Program-made: the position numbers and the translations under genes
The notes under the pieces: model-generated
The model's input: only the letters and a program-made list of their open reading frames with translations
What the model was told of the DNA's origin: nothing
Databases searched by the model: none
Assembly: GCA_023418705.1 (NCBI GenBank)
Contig: JAEZYZ010000083.1
Coordinates: forward strand, 1 to 6,199
DNA length: 6,199 bases
Direction of reading: 5' to 3'
DNA from: Pseudomonadota bacterium
GTDB taxonomy: Bacteria; Myxococcota_A; Polyangia; Polyangiales; Polyangiaceae
In this document: in pieces, positions 1 through 5,909 of the stretch
Layout of the letters: every line of letters begins with the position of its first letter
Position numbering within the stretch: position 1 is the stretch's first letter

Positions 1-422
1 CGGGCGACGGCGGCATGGGCGGCATGGCGATGGGCGGCGCCGCGGGCAGCTCGGGTGGCACGACCTTCTGTACCGGCAGCCCCTCCGATGGCGTGGCGTG
101 CACCGTCACCTGTGAAGATCTGTGCGGCATCCACAACTTGGGCCAGCGCACCTGCACGTGCACGGCGGAGGTGTTCGACTGCGCATCCTGCGCCTACGCC
201 GATCCCGACCAGCCGTTGATCCAGCCGCCGAGCGAGGCGCTGCCCGACTGCAAGCTCCCGGACGGTGATCAGGAGGATGACGCCAGCGGCTGCACCGACG
301 GCGATCGCTGCCAGTCGATCGGCCGCACGATGGCCGGCGGGGGTGATGGCGAGAACCGCTTTTGCGCTTGTCTCGGCGGGGAGTGGGACTGCGACTCCAA
401 GCCTTCGAGCTGGAGCGAGTGA
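1..422 (+). CDS. Partial Cys-rich, Gly-rich secreted or surface protein (C-terminal 139 residues)
   Basis: The reading frame is open from the window edge (first full codon at base 3) to the TGA at 420-422, so the true start lies upstream and no signal peptide can be seen. The visible part begins with a Gly/Met/Ser-rich low-complexity stretch (about residues 1-21) and then a region with 14 cysteines. Two sub-blocks share the pattern R-x-C-x-C followed five or six residues later by a D-C pair (RTCTCTAEVFDC and RFCACLGGEWDC), suggesting a degenerate internal duplication held by disulfides. Gly-rich linkers ahead of Cys-rich modules are common in exported lipoproteins of Polyangia-type myxobacteria, where the linker usually follows a lipobox; that part would be off-window. 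I recognise no enzymatic motif. It could be a surface adhesin or simply a lipoprotein of unknown role. It is separated by 65 bases of inverted repeats from the sugar-acid genes and is probably not co-regulated with them. Confidence 0.72.
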   Translation, partial: GDGGMGGMAMGGAAGSSGGTTFCTGSPSDGVACTVTCEDLCGIHNLGQRTCTCTAEVFDCASCAYADPDQPLIQPPSEALPDCKLPDGDQEDDASGCTDGDRCQSIGRTMAGGGDGENRFCACLGGEWDCDSKPSSWSE

Positions 423-424
423 GG

Positions 425-472
425 GGTCGCCAGCGACCGGCGACGCCGGCCTGACCGCTGGCGAAGCCAGCG
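425..472. repeat. Cluster of three adjacent inverted repeats
   Basis: Three perfect inverted repeats lie almost end to end in the gap after the Cys-rich gene. The first is GGTCGC-CA-GCGACC at 425-438, the second CCGGCG-A-CGCCGG at 437-449, and the third CGCTGGC-GAA-GCCAGCG at 456-472. The first two share two bases, so they would compete for pairing. No T-run follows any of them. They could act as a transcription end region or mRNA 3' stabiliser for the upstream gene, or as binding sites. The structures are read directly; the role is inferred. Confidence 0.7.
456..472 (+). terminator. Possible 3' hairpin with GAA triloop, no U-tract
   Basis: This is a 7-bp perfect stem closed by a GAA loop. 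Its apex reads GCGAAGC, a sequence known to fold as an exceptionally stable mini-hairpin in DNA. It sits 34 bases after the upstream stop codon and 15 bases before the kdgK start. The lack of a following T-run argues against classical intrinsic termination; a transcript-end stabiliser or a weak terminator is more likely. Confidence 0.35.
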
Positions 473-487
473 CACCTGAGTCTTGTC

Positions 488-1585
488 ATGGCAGATTTGC
501 AGTTCAAGCCGGCCTCGCAGTGCGCCTTCGATCTGGTAAGCCTGGGCGAGGTCATGCTGCGCCTGGATCCGGGCGAGCACCGGATCCACACCACGCGCTC
601 CTTTCGGGTCTGGGAAGGGGGAGGGGAGTACAACGTCGCGCGCGGACTTCGTCGCTGCTTCGGCCTGCGGACGGCGATCGTGACCGCCCTCGCCGACAAC
701 CCGGTCGGGCGCCTCATCGAAGACCTGATGCTGCAAGGGGGCGTCGATCTGTCCTTCCTGCGCTGGGTGACCTACGACGGGGTCGGTCGTGAGGCGCGCA
801 ACGGGCTGAACTTCACCGAACGCGGCTTCGGTCCCCGGGGCGCGGTGGGCTGCTCCGATCGCGGCCACACCGCCGCGTCGCGGCTCGCCGCTGAAGACAT
901 CGATTGGCGGGAGCTCTTCGGGCGGCGCGGCGTGCGCGTCCTGCACACCGGCGGCGTGTTCTGTGCGCTGTCGGAAGGCACGCCTGGCGTGGCGCAGGCC
1001 GCGATGGTGGAGGCGCGCAACAGCGGCACGCGGATCTCCTACGACCTCAACTACCGGCCGTCCCTTTGGCGCGGGGCGGGCGGGCGCGAGCGCACGCGCG
1101 AGGTGAACCGGTCCCTGATGCCGCTGGTGGACGTGCTCTTCGGCAACGAAGAGGACTTTTCGGCAGCGCTCGGCTTCGAAGTCGAGGGCGTCGACGCCAG
1201 CTTCGACGAGCTGCCCACACGAGGCTTCGAGCGCATGATCGCCAAGGTGGTGGAGACGTACCCGAACCTCACCACGGTCGCGACCACCCTGCGCACCGCG
1301 CGCTCTGCCAGCTCGAACGGCTGGGGCGCGGTGTGCTGGCACCACGGGCGCTTTTACGAGCTGCCGCAGCGCGAGATCGAGGTCTTCGACCGCGTCGGCG
1401 GGGGCGACTCGTTCGCCTCGGGCTTCTTGTACGGACTGATGGCGGGGCAGGGAGCGGAGTGGGCCCTGCGCTGTGGCGTGGCGCACGGAGCGCTCGCCAT
1501 GTCCACGCCCGGCGACACGACCACGGCAAGCCTGGCGGAGGTGCACAAGCTCATGTCGGGCGCCGGCGCGAGGATCGAACGTTGA
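488..1585 (+). CDS. kdgK: 2-keto-3-deoxygluconate kinase, PfkB/ribokinase family
   Basis: This 365-residue cytoplasmic sugar kinase probably converts 2-keto-3-deoxygluconate (KDG) plus ATP to KDPG, the substrate of the aldolase encoded next. The N-terminus has the family opening LGEVMLRLDPGE (residues 19-30) and the substrate-side glycine motif GGGEYNVA (44-51). Mid-protein are NGLNFTERGFG (105-115), YDLNYRPSLW (185-194) and GNEEDF (219-224), all typical of KDG-kinase-like members. The C-terminal PfkB signature is DRVGGGDSFASG (301-312), with Asp307 as the expected catalytic base. The length slightly exceeds the usual 310-340 because of the block around residues 100-140, which I recall from a subset of KdgK-like proteins. 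The ATG at 488 leaves a natural 18-residue lead and no better start is nearby, although no strong ribosome site precedes it. PfkB specificity is hard to read from sequence, so the KDG assignment leans on the eda and uxaC neighbours. Fructokinase or another sugar kinase is the alternative. Confidence 0.87.
   Translation: MADLQFKPASQCAFDLVSLGEVMLRLDPGEHRIHTTRSFRVWEGGGEYNVARGLRRCFGLRTAIVTALADNPVGRLIEDLMLQGGVDLSFLRWVTYDGVGREARNGLNFTERGFGPRGAVGCSDRGHTAASRLAAEDIDWRELFGRRGVRVLHTGGVFCALSEGTPGVAQAAMVEARNSGTRISYDLNYRPSLWRGAGGRERTREVNRSLMPLVDVLFGNEEDFSAALGFEVEGVDASFDELPTRGFERMIAKVVETYPNLTTVATTLRTARSASSNGWGAVCWHHGRFYELPQREIEVFDRVGGGDSFASGFLYGLMAGQGAEWALRCGVAHGALAMSTPGDTTTASLAEVHKLMSGAGARIER
1570..1584 (+). 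promoter_or_regulatory. Ribosome binding site and TTG start of eda inside the kdgK end
   Basis: GAGGA at 1570-1574 lies seven bases before the TTG at 1582-1584. The TTG overlaps the kdgK stop (TGA 1583-1585) as TTGA. This arrangement fixes the eda start and implies translational coupling. No ATG or GTG lies close enough to give the full aldolase N-terminus. Confidence 0.75.
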
Positions 1586-2277
1586 ACGCCGAGCTAGCGC
1601 TGTCGGCGATCGAGGCGACCGGCATCGTCCCGGTCGTGCGCGCCCCCTCGGCGGCGCTGGCCGAGCGGGCCGTGTCCGCGCTCGCCGCCGGCGGCATCGA
1701 CGTGTTCGAGATCACCCTGACCGTCCCCGGCGCCCTCGAGCTGATCGCCTCCCTGTCGCAGCGCTTGGGTGGCCGGGGCCTGGTCGGCGCCGGTTCGGTG
1801 CTGAGCGCGGACCAGGCACGGGCGGCGCTCGATGCTGGCGCTCAGTTCGTGGTCAGCCCAGGTCTGGATTTGGGCGTGCTGGAAACGGCGCTCGCGCGCG
1901 ACGCCCTGGTTGCTCCGGGTGCGCTCACGCCAACGGAGGTCCTGGCGGCCGAACGTGCCGGCGCACGGCTGGTGAAGATCTTCCCTTGTTCCGCGCTCGG
2001 CGGCCCGAAGTACGTGCGGGCGCTCCGCGGGCCAATGCCGAACGCGCGGCTCCTGCCGACCGGCGGCGTGAACGCGGCGACGGCGGGCGAGTACCTGCGC
2101 GCGGGCGCGGTCGCGCTCGGCGTCGGGTCGGAGCTGATCGACCTCGAGGCGCTCTCGCAGGGGAAGGACGAGCTCGTGACCGAGCGGGCGCGCGAGCTGT
2201 TGCGAGCCGTCGCGGCGGCCCGAAAGACCTCCGACGGCGCCCGTCCGGCGCCTGGCCCAACGCGAGCGGTCGAGTAG
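1582..2277 (+). CDS. eda: 2-dehydro-3-deoxyphosphogluconate (KDPG) aldolase
   Basis: This is a class I aldolase that cleaves KDPG to pyruvate and glyceraldehyde 3-phosphate, the last step of both Entner-Doudoroff and hexuronate breakdown; related enzymes also act on 4-hydroxy-2-oxoglutarate. It has 231 residues from the TTG start and folds as a single TIM barrel. Visible motifs are IVPVVRA (15-21), EITLTVPGA with catalytic Glu43, GAGSVLS (69-75), the SPGLD loop (92-96), PGALTPTE (112-119), VKIFP with Schiff-base Lys132, and the phosphate-binding PTGGVN (159-164). The EITLTV form resembles the Thermotoga-type enzyme more than the Escherichia coli one, which has Arg in that stretch. The core ends near residue 213; a roughly 18-residue Ala/Pro/Arg tail follows, making it longer than the usual 205-213. 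It overlaps kdgK by four bases and is followed three bases later by uxaC, so the three are almost certainly one transcript. Confidence 0.94.
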   Translation: MNAELALSAIEATGIVPVVRAPSAALAERAVSALAAGGIDVFEITLTVPGALELIASLSQRLGGRGLVGAGSVLSADQARAALDAGAQFVVSPGLDLGVLETALARDALVAPGALTPTEVLAAERAGARLVKIFPCSALGGPKYVRALRGPMPNARLLPTGGVNAATAGEYLRAGAVALGVGSELIDLEALSQGKDELVTERARELLRAVAAARKTSDGARPAPGPTRAVE

Positions 2278-2280
2278 CAG

Positions 2281-3693
2281 ATGAAGCAATTTCTGGACGA
2301 CGATTTTCTGCTCGAGAGCCGAACGGCGGTCGAGCTCTATCGCGAGCACGCCGCGCCCCAGCCGATCATCGACTACCACTGTCATCTGTCGCCAGAGCTC
2401 ATCGCGAGCAACCACCGCTTCACGTCGATGACGGAGCTGTGGCTGCAGGGCGACCACTACAAGTGGCGGGCGATGCGCACAGAAGGCGTCCCGGAGCGCT
2501 GCATCACGGGGGAGGCGTCGGACTGGGAAAAGTTCGAGGCTTGGGCGCACACGGTCCCCCGAACGCTGCGAAACCCCCTGTACCATTGGACGCACCTCGA
2601 GCTGAAGTTTCCGTTCGGCATCCGAGGCGAGCGGCTGGCCCCCGCCTCGGCGCGGCGCATCTACGAACACTGCAACCGCTGCCTTGCCGAAGACGGCTTC
2701 ACGACCCAAGGGCTGCTCGAAAAATACAACGTGCTCGTGGTCTGCTCGACGGACGACCCCGCCGACGATCTCGAGCCGCACCGCCGGCACGCGGCCAACA
2801 CCAGCGCCAAGACCAAGCTCTTTCCAACATGGAGGCCGGACAAGGCGTTCGCGCTGGGCGATCTTCGGGCGTGGAACGCCTGGGTCGACCGGCTCGGCGA
2901 GGCCGCGGGGGTGAGCATTGCCACGCACTCCGATTTCATGCAGGCCCTCGCTAGCCGGCACGATGCCTTTCACGAGCGCGGCTGCCGGGCCTCCGATCAC
3001 GGGCTCGAGCGGCTGACGACCTGCGACGTGACGAGCTCGGAGCTCCGCGCGATCTTCGACAAGGCGCGGGCCGGCGCGGCGCTCGCGCCCGGCGACGCCG
3101 ACAAATACCAAAGCGCCCTGCTGCACGAGCTGGCCGAGCTCGACTGGCAGAAGGGCTGGGTGCAGCAGTTTCACCTGGGAGCGCTCCGCAACACCAACAC
3201 GCGCGCCGCCCGCCGCCTTGGTCCGGACACCGGCTACGACGCGATCGGCGATTTTTCGCACGCGCAGGCGCTGGCGCGCTTCCTCGATCGACTCGATCGC
3301 GACGACCGGCTCGCTCGGACCATCGTCTACAACTCGAACCCGGCCGACAACGAGGTGTTCGCCACGCTGATCGGTTGCTTTCAGGACGGGAGCACACCGG
3401 GCAAGCTGCAGCTCGGCAGCGCCTGGTGGTTTCTCGATCAACTGGACGGGATGAAGAGGCAGATCGACGCGCTGTCGAACATGGGCCTCCTGTCGAGGTT
3501 CGTCGGCATGCTGACCGACTCGCGGAGCTTTTTGTCGTACTCCCGCCACGACTACTTCCGGCGGCTCTTGTGCAACATCCTGGGCGACGAAGTGGAGCGG
3601 GGGCTCTTGCCCGACGACGCACAGCTGCTCGGCAGCCTCGTCCGGGACGTCTGCTTCGGCAATGCCCGCCGCTACTTCGACTTCGATCTGTAG
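2281..3693 (+). CDS. uxaC: Uronate isomerase (glucuronate/galacturonate isomerase)
   Basis: This cytoplasmic enzyme of the amidohydrolase superfamily interconverts D-glucuronate with D-fructuronate and D-galacturonate with D-tagaturonate, the entry step of hexuronate catabolism. The 470 residues equal the length of the E. coli protein, and similarity runs end to end. Visible landmarks are the metal-binding DYHCHL (31-36, His33 and His35), GDHYKWRAMRT (57-67), NPLYHWTHLEL (98-108), WRPDKAF (184-190), GWVQQFHLGALRN (292-304, with conserved His298 and Arg303), PGKLQLGSAWWF (373-384), and SRFVGMLTDSRSFLSY (405-420), whose Asp413 is the expected third metal-side residue. No key residue is missing. 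The ATG follows the eda stop after three bases with only a weak purine-rich stretch upstream, so translation probably relies on coupling. It is the third gene of the kdgK-eda-uxaC cluster. Confidence 0.97.
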   Translation: MKQFLDDDFLLESRTAVELYREHAAPQPIIDYHCHLSPELIASNHRFTSMTELWLQGDHYKWRAMRTEGVPERCITGEASDWEKFEAWAHTVPRTLRNPLYHWTHLELKFPFGIRGERLAPASARRIYEHCNRCLAEDGFTTQGLLEKYNVLVVCSTDDPADDLEPHRRHAANTSAKTKLFPTWRPDKAFALGDLRAWNAWVDRLGEAAGVSIATHSDFMQALASRHDAFHERGCRASDHGLERLTTCDVTSSELRAIFDKARAGAALAPGDADKYQSALLHELAELDWQKGWVQQFHLGALRNTNTRAARRLGPDTGYDAIGDFSHAQALARFLDRLDRDDRLARTIVYNSNPADNEVFATLIGCFQDGSTPGKLQLGSAWWFLDQLDGMKRQIDALSNMGLLSRFVGMLTDSRSFLSYSRHDYFRRLLCNILGDEVERGLLPDDAQLLGSLVRDVCFGNARRYFDFDL

Positions 3694-3705
3694 TCGCGCC
3701 GATCA

Positions 3706-3721
3706 GGGCATCCCGATGCCC
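3706..3721 (+). terminator. Short hairpin after uxaC, possible weak terminator
   Basis: A perfect 6-bp inverted repeat, GGGCAT-CCCG-ATGCCC, lies 12 bases after the uxaC stop. It is followed by GACCCGAG, not a T-run, so it is not a textbook intrinsic terminator. It may mark the operon end, an attenuation point before the porin gene, or nothing. Confidence 0.3.
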
Positions 3722-3771
3722 GACCCGAGCGCCACCGATCCCACGACATGGCGTTTTGCGAAAGCCCCCAG

Positions 3772-5451
3772 ATGAACCACCGCTCGACCCCGAAACCCGC
3801 ATCGATCCTCGGCGCCACGCTGGTGTCCCTCCTCAGCGCTGCCGTACCGGCGCAGGCCCAAGCCGACCCGGCGGATCCGCCCGTGGCGCCGCCCGCGACG
3901 GAGGCACCCTCCGCCCCGGAACCCGCCGCGGAGCCCCCTCCGCTCGCTCCGGCTCCGCAAGCGCCGGCTCCGGTGGAGCCAGCGCCCACGCCACCCGAGG
4001 AAGGGCCACCTCCCGAAGCCGCGACCGAGCCCGCTGCCGAGGCGCGCGCCAGCGCGGGCGCCTCGCTCGAGATCGACCCTCCGCGACCGGTCGCCGCCCC
4101 GCCGCCGGCCGAAGCGTCCGCCAAGGCTGCGCCCCCAGAGGCGACCGCGGCCACGGCACCGCTCACGCTCTCGGTGGGCGAGGGGGAGCGCGCCCTCTCG
4201 GTCACGTTCTATGGCTTCGTGCAGGCCGACTACATCTACGACACCACGCGCAGCTTCGACGAGTGGATTGGCCCCCATCTGGTCGAGCGCACGGACACGT
4301 ACGACGGCACGGTCGGGCGCACTCAGTTTTCGACCCGCAACACGCGCTTCGGCCTCTTCTTCACCGCGCCGAGCATCGGCGGGGTGCGGCCGACGGCGGT
4401 GCTCGAAGGGGACTTCTTCGGCAACCAGCCCGCCAGCGCGCACGAGGGCTCATTCTACGACAGCCCGACATTTCGGCTGCGCCACGCGTTCGTGAGCGTC
4501 AAGACCGACTACATCGACGTGGTCTTGGGCCAGACCTACGACGTCTTCGGTTGGCAGAATACCTTCTTTCCGGCCAGCGCCGAGCTCCTCCCGCTGCCGG
4601 CGCAAGTGTTCTCGCGCCGCCCTCAGTTCCGGCTCTCGCGCAGCTTCGGCGCCGACGGGCCCGTCGGCGTCACGATCGCCGCAGCGGCGGCGCGCCCCGC
4701 GCAGCGCGATGCCGAAATCCCCGACGTGAACGGCGGGCTCCTGTTCACCCTGAACGACTGGAAGGGCATCACCACGCCCGGCAACATCGGCACGCGCGCC
4801 ACGCCGCTTTCCTTGGGCATCTCCGGCGTGGTTCGGCAATTCAAGGTGGACGCCTTCACGCCGCCTCCCACGCAGACCTCGAACGAGGCGCTGGGGTGGG
4901 GCTTGTCGGTGGACGCCTTGCTCCCGGTGATCCCCGCTGACGACGCCAGCGACCGCGGCAATCGGCTCACGCTGCTCGGCTCGTTCGTGACGGGCACCGG
5001 GGTCGGCGATCTGATGAACACCCTCGGCGGTGCGAGCTTTCCCACCCTGCCGAACCCCGCCCAGGCCAACCCGCCCCCCGAGTATCACGGCAACATCGAC
5101 CCTGGGCTGGTGTCGTTCGACACGCAAGGCGTGCTGCACAGCATCGACTGGCAAGGCTTCCGCGTCGGCGCGCAGTACTATTTGCCGCCGAGCGGGCGCT
5201 TCATCATCGCCGCCAACTACACGCAGGCGCACTCCCGCAACCTGGACGAGCTCTTTCCGCAGGGAGGCGCCGAGATCGAGCTGTTGGTTCGGGTGGCGGA
5301 TCGAACCCGCTACGCCGACGTCAGCCTCTTCTGGGACGCGATGCCCTTCTTGCGTTTCGGTCTCGGTGGCTCGTACACCTGGGTCGAGTACCTCGACGGC
5401 GACGATCCCCACAATCTGCGCGCCAAAGCGCAGGCCGTCTATCTTTTCTGA
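3772..5451 (+). CDS. Outer-membrane porin-like beta-barrel protein with Pro/Ala-rich N-terminal linker
   Basis: This 559-residue protein is predicted to be exported and inserted in the outer membrane. Met1 at base 3772 gives a clean signal peptide: an Arg/Lys n-region, hydrophobic ASILGATLVSLLSAAV, and an AQA cleavage site near residue 29-31. An ATG at 3748 would add eight residues including a Cys and spoil the signal, so I prefer 3772, although neither start has a clear ribosome site. Residues 32-130 are low complexity, rich in Pro, Ala and Glu. From about 131 the sequence alternates in the way of beta strands, with motifs YGFVQADYIYD (147-157), RTQFSTRNTRFGLFF and TFRLRHAFVSV, and ends in VYLF, the terminal Phe typical of proteins recognised by the BAM machinery. 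The style resembles DcaP-like or related porins, but I cannot name a family firmly. It lies 78 bases after uxaC, same strand. A role in uptake of uronates or related saccharides is only inferred from position. Confidence 0.78.
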   Translation: MNHRSTPKPASILGATLVSLLSAAVPAQAQADPADPPVAPPATEAPSAPEPAAEPPPLAPAPQAPAPVEPAPTPPEEGPPPEAATEPAAEARASAGASLEIDPPRPVAAPPPAEASAKAAPPEATAATAPLTLSVGEGERALSVTFYGFVQADYIYDTTRSFDEWIGPHLVERTDTYDGTVGRTQFSTRNTRFGLFFTAPSIGGVRPTAVLEGDFFGNQPASAHEGSFYDSPTFRLRHAFVSVKTDYIDVVLGQTYDVFGWQNTFFPASAELLPLPAQVFSRRPQFRLSRSFGADGPVGVTIAAAAARPAQRDAEIPDVNGGLLFTLNDWKGITTPGNIGTRATPLSLGISGVVRQFKVDAFTPPPTQTSNEALGWGLSVDALLPVIPADDASDRGNRLTLLGSFVTGTGVGDLMNTLGGASFPTLPNPAQANPPPEYHGNIDPGLVSFDTQGVLHSIDWQGFRVGAQYYLPPSGRFIIAANYTQAHSRNLDELFPQGGAEIELLVRVADRTRYADVSLFWDAMPFLRFGLGGSYTWVEYLDGDDPHNLRAKAQAVYLF

Positions 5452-5474
5452 CGGCGCTCGACGTGACGACGGTT

Positions 5475-5494
5475 GACCGACCCCGACGGTCTTT
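5475..5494 (+). terminator. Weak candidate terminator of the porin gene
   Basis: GACCG at 5475-5479 and CGGTC at 5487-5491 form a 5-bp stem around a 7-base loop, followed by TTT, 23 bases after the porin stop. The stem is short and the T-run minimal, so this is only a candidate. Confidence 0.22.
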
Positions 5495-5541
5495 CACAGG
5501 AAGGCGCGGACGGACGGACGATTTTTGGGGAGTTCGACGGT
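5493..5541 (+). repeat. Direct repeat, copy A
   Basis: This copy starts TTCACAGGA, runs through a GGAC triplication (5508-5519) and a T5 run (5522-5526), and ends GGGAGTTCGACGGT (5528-5541). Copy B at 5647-5699 has the same order of parts and the identical last 14 bases. Copy A is 49 bases long against 53 for copy B. Confidence 0.75.
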
Positions 5542-5558
5542 CCGACGACGTCGGTCCC
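5542..5558. repeat. Palindromic core, copy 1
   Basis: CCGACG and CGTCGG flank a single A (5542-5554), followed by TCCC. The whole 17-base string recurs exactly at 5778-5794. Further pairing outward is imperfect here (T opposite T, then two GC pairs). Confidence 0.7.
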
Positions 5559-5646
5559 CCTTTCGCTCTTCCGGTCTCCTACGAAAACGAGACTCGAAGC
5601 GAGCGAAAACACGGGGAATCCGCCGCGACGGGCTCCGCTGTTTTTG

Positions 5647-5699
5647 TTCACAGGACAGGAAGGGCGGAAGGACGGAAGATTTTTTGGGAGTTCGACGGT
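5647..5699 (+). repeat. Direct repeat, copy B
   Basis: This copy starts TTCACAGGA, continues through a purine-rich tract with repeated GGAAG/GGACGG words and a T6 run (5680-5685), and ends GGGAGTTCGACGGT (5686-5699). It begins 154 bases after copy A. The following TGA extends the match CGACGGTTGA (5693-5702), which also occurs at 5467-5476, just ahead of copy A. Confidence 0.75.
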
Positions 5700-5773
5700 T
5701 GAGCCCGACGCGATCCTCGCGTCCGGTAGCCACCACGGTGGCGAGTCGCGCCGCCGAGATCGAAAGTCCATTG

Positions 5774-5794
5774 GGGACCGACGACGTCGGTCCC
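5774..5794. repeat. Palindromic core, copy 2: perfect 10-base arms
   Basis: The arms GGGACCGACG and CGTCGGTCCC are perfect inverted copies around a single central A. An odd-length palindrome with almost no loop suits a site bound by a dimeric protein, or a cruciform, better than an RNA hairpin, which would need to open two or more pairs to form a loop. Confidence 0.75.
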
Positions 5795-5896
5795 TCCTTC
5801 CGCTCGTCCGCTCCTTCCTGTGACCCATCGCCGATTTAGACCCGTCGACGCACGACGCTAGGTCGGTGGTGAGATGCGTTTTCACGGACTCGAGGT

Positions 5897-5909
5897 GGGC
5901 CGAAGGCCC
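5897..5909. terminator. Short GC hairpin with GAA triloop
   Basis: GGGCC-GAA-GGCCC is a perfect 5-bp stem followed by TCATGGTCTTCTT, which is moderately T-rich but not a T-run. The triloop is the same as in the hairpin at 456-472. It may end a transcript from either direction; the evidence is only structural. Confidence 0.3.

Larger units (their letters stand above)
5494..5823. repeat. Composite 330-bp intergenic element with inverted ends
   Basis: The left end, 5494-5518, begins TCACAGGAAGG. The right end, 5799-5823, is its inverted copy, ending CCTTCCTGTGA, with 22 of 25 positions matching by hand count. Inside are a second forward copy of the end motif (from 5647), two copies of a palindromic core (5542-5558 and 5778-5794) and a GCCACC-AC-GGTGGC hairpin (5729-5742). 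The length, inverted ends and lack of a gene resemble a non-autonomous mobile repeat (MITE-like) or a structured repetitive intergenic element. No target-site duplication is evident: the flanks GGTCTT and CCCATC do not match. It could also be a structured non-coding RNA. The repeats are seen; the mobile origin is inferred. Confidence 0.5.

Noticed and set aside
269..1546. Long minus-strand open frame (425 codons) opposite kdgK
   Set aside because: It mirrors the kinase gene, with an Arg/Ala/His-rich product and no motifs.
1594..3549. Long minus-strand open frame (651 codons) opposite eda and uxaC
   Set aside because: It is the antisense shadow of two unmistakable enzyme genes, a common effect of GC-rich codon use, and has no family resemblance of its own.
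5647..5660. CRP-type operator suggested by TGTGA/TCACA half-sites
   Set aside because: No TGTGA-N6-TCACA pair with correct spacing exists; each half-site is part of the TCACAGGA repeat.
5473..5823. Plus-strand open frame of 116 codons covering the composite repeat element
   Set aside because: It uses a TTG start, and its sequence simply translates the nucleotide repeats, with copies A and B read in different frames. The structure is therefore at DNA level, not protein level.
5439..5885. Minus-strand open frame of 148 codons across the repeat element, overlapping the porin 3' end
   Set aside because: Repeat-derived, Arg/Ser/Pro-rich, no motif, and it runs into the porin coding region on the opposite strand.
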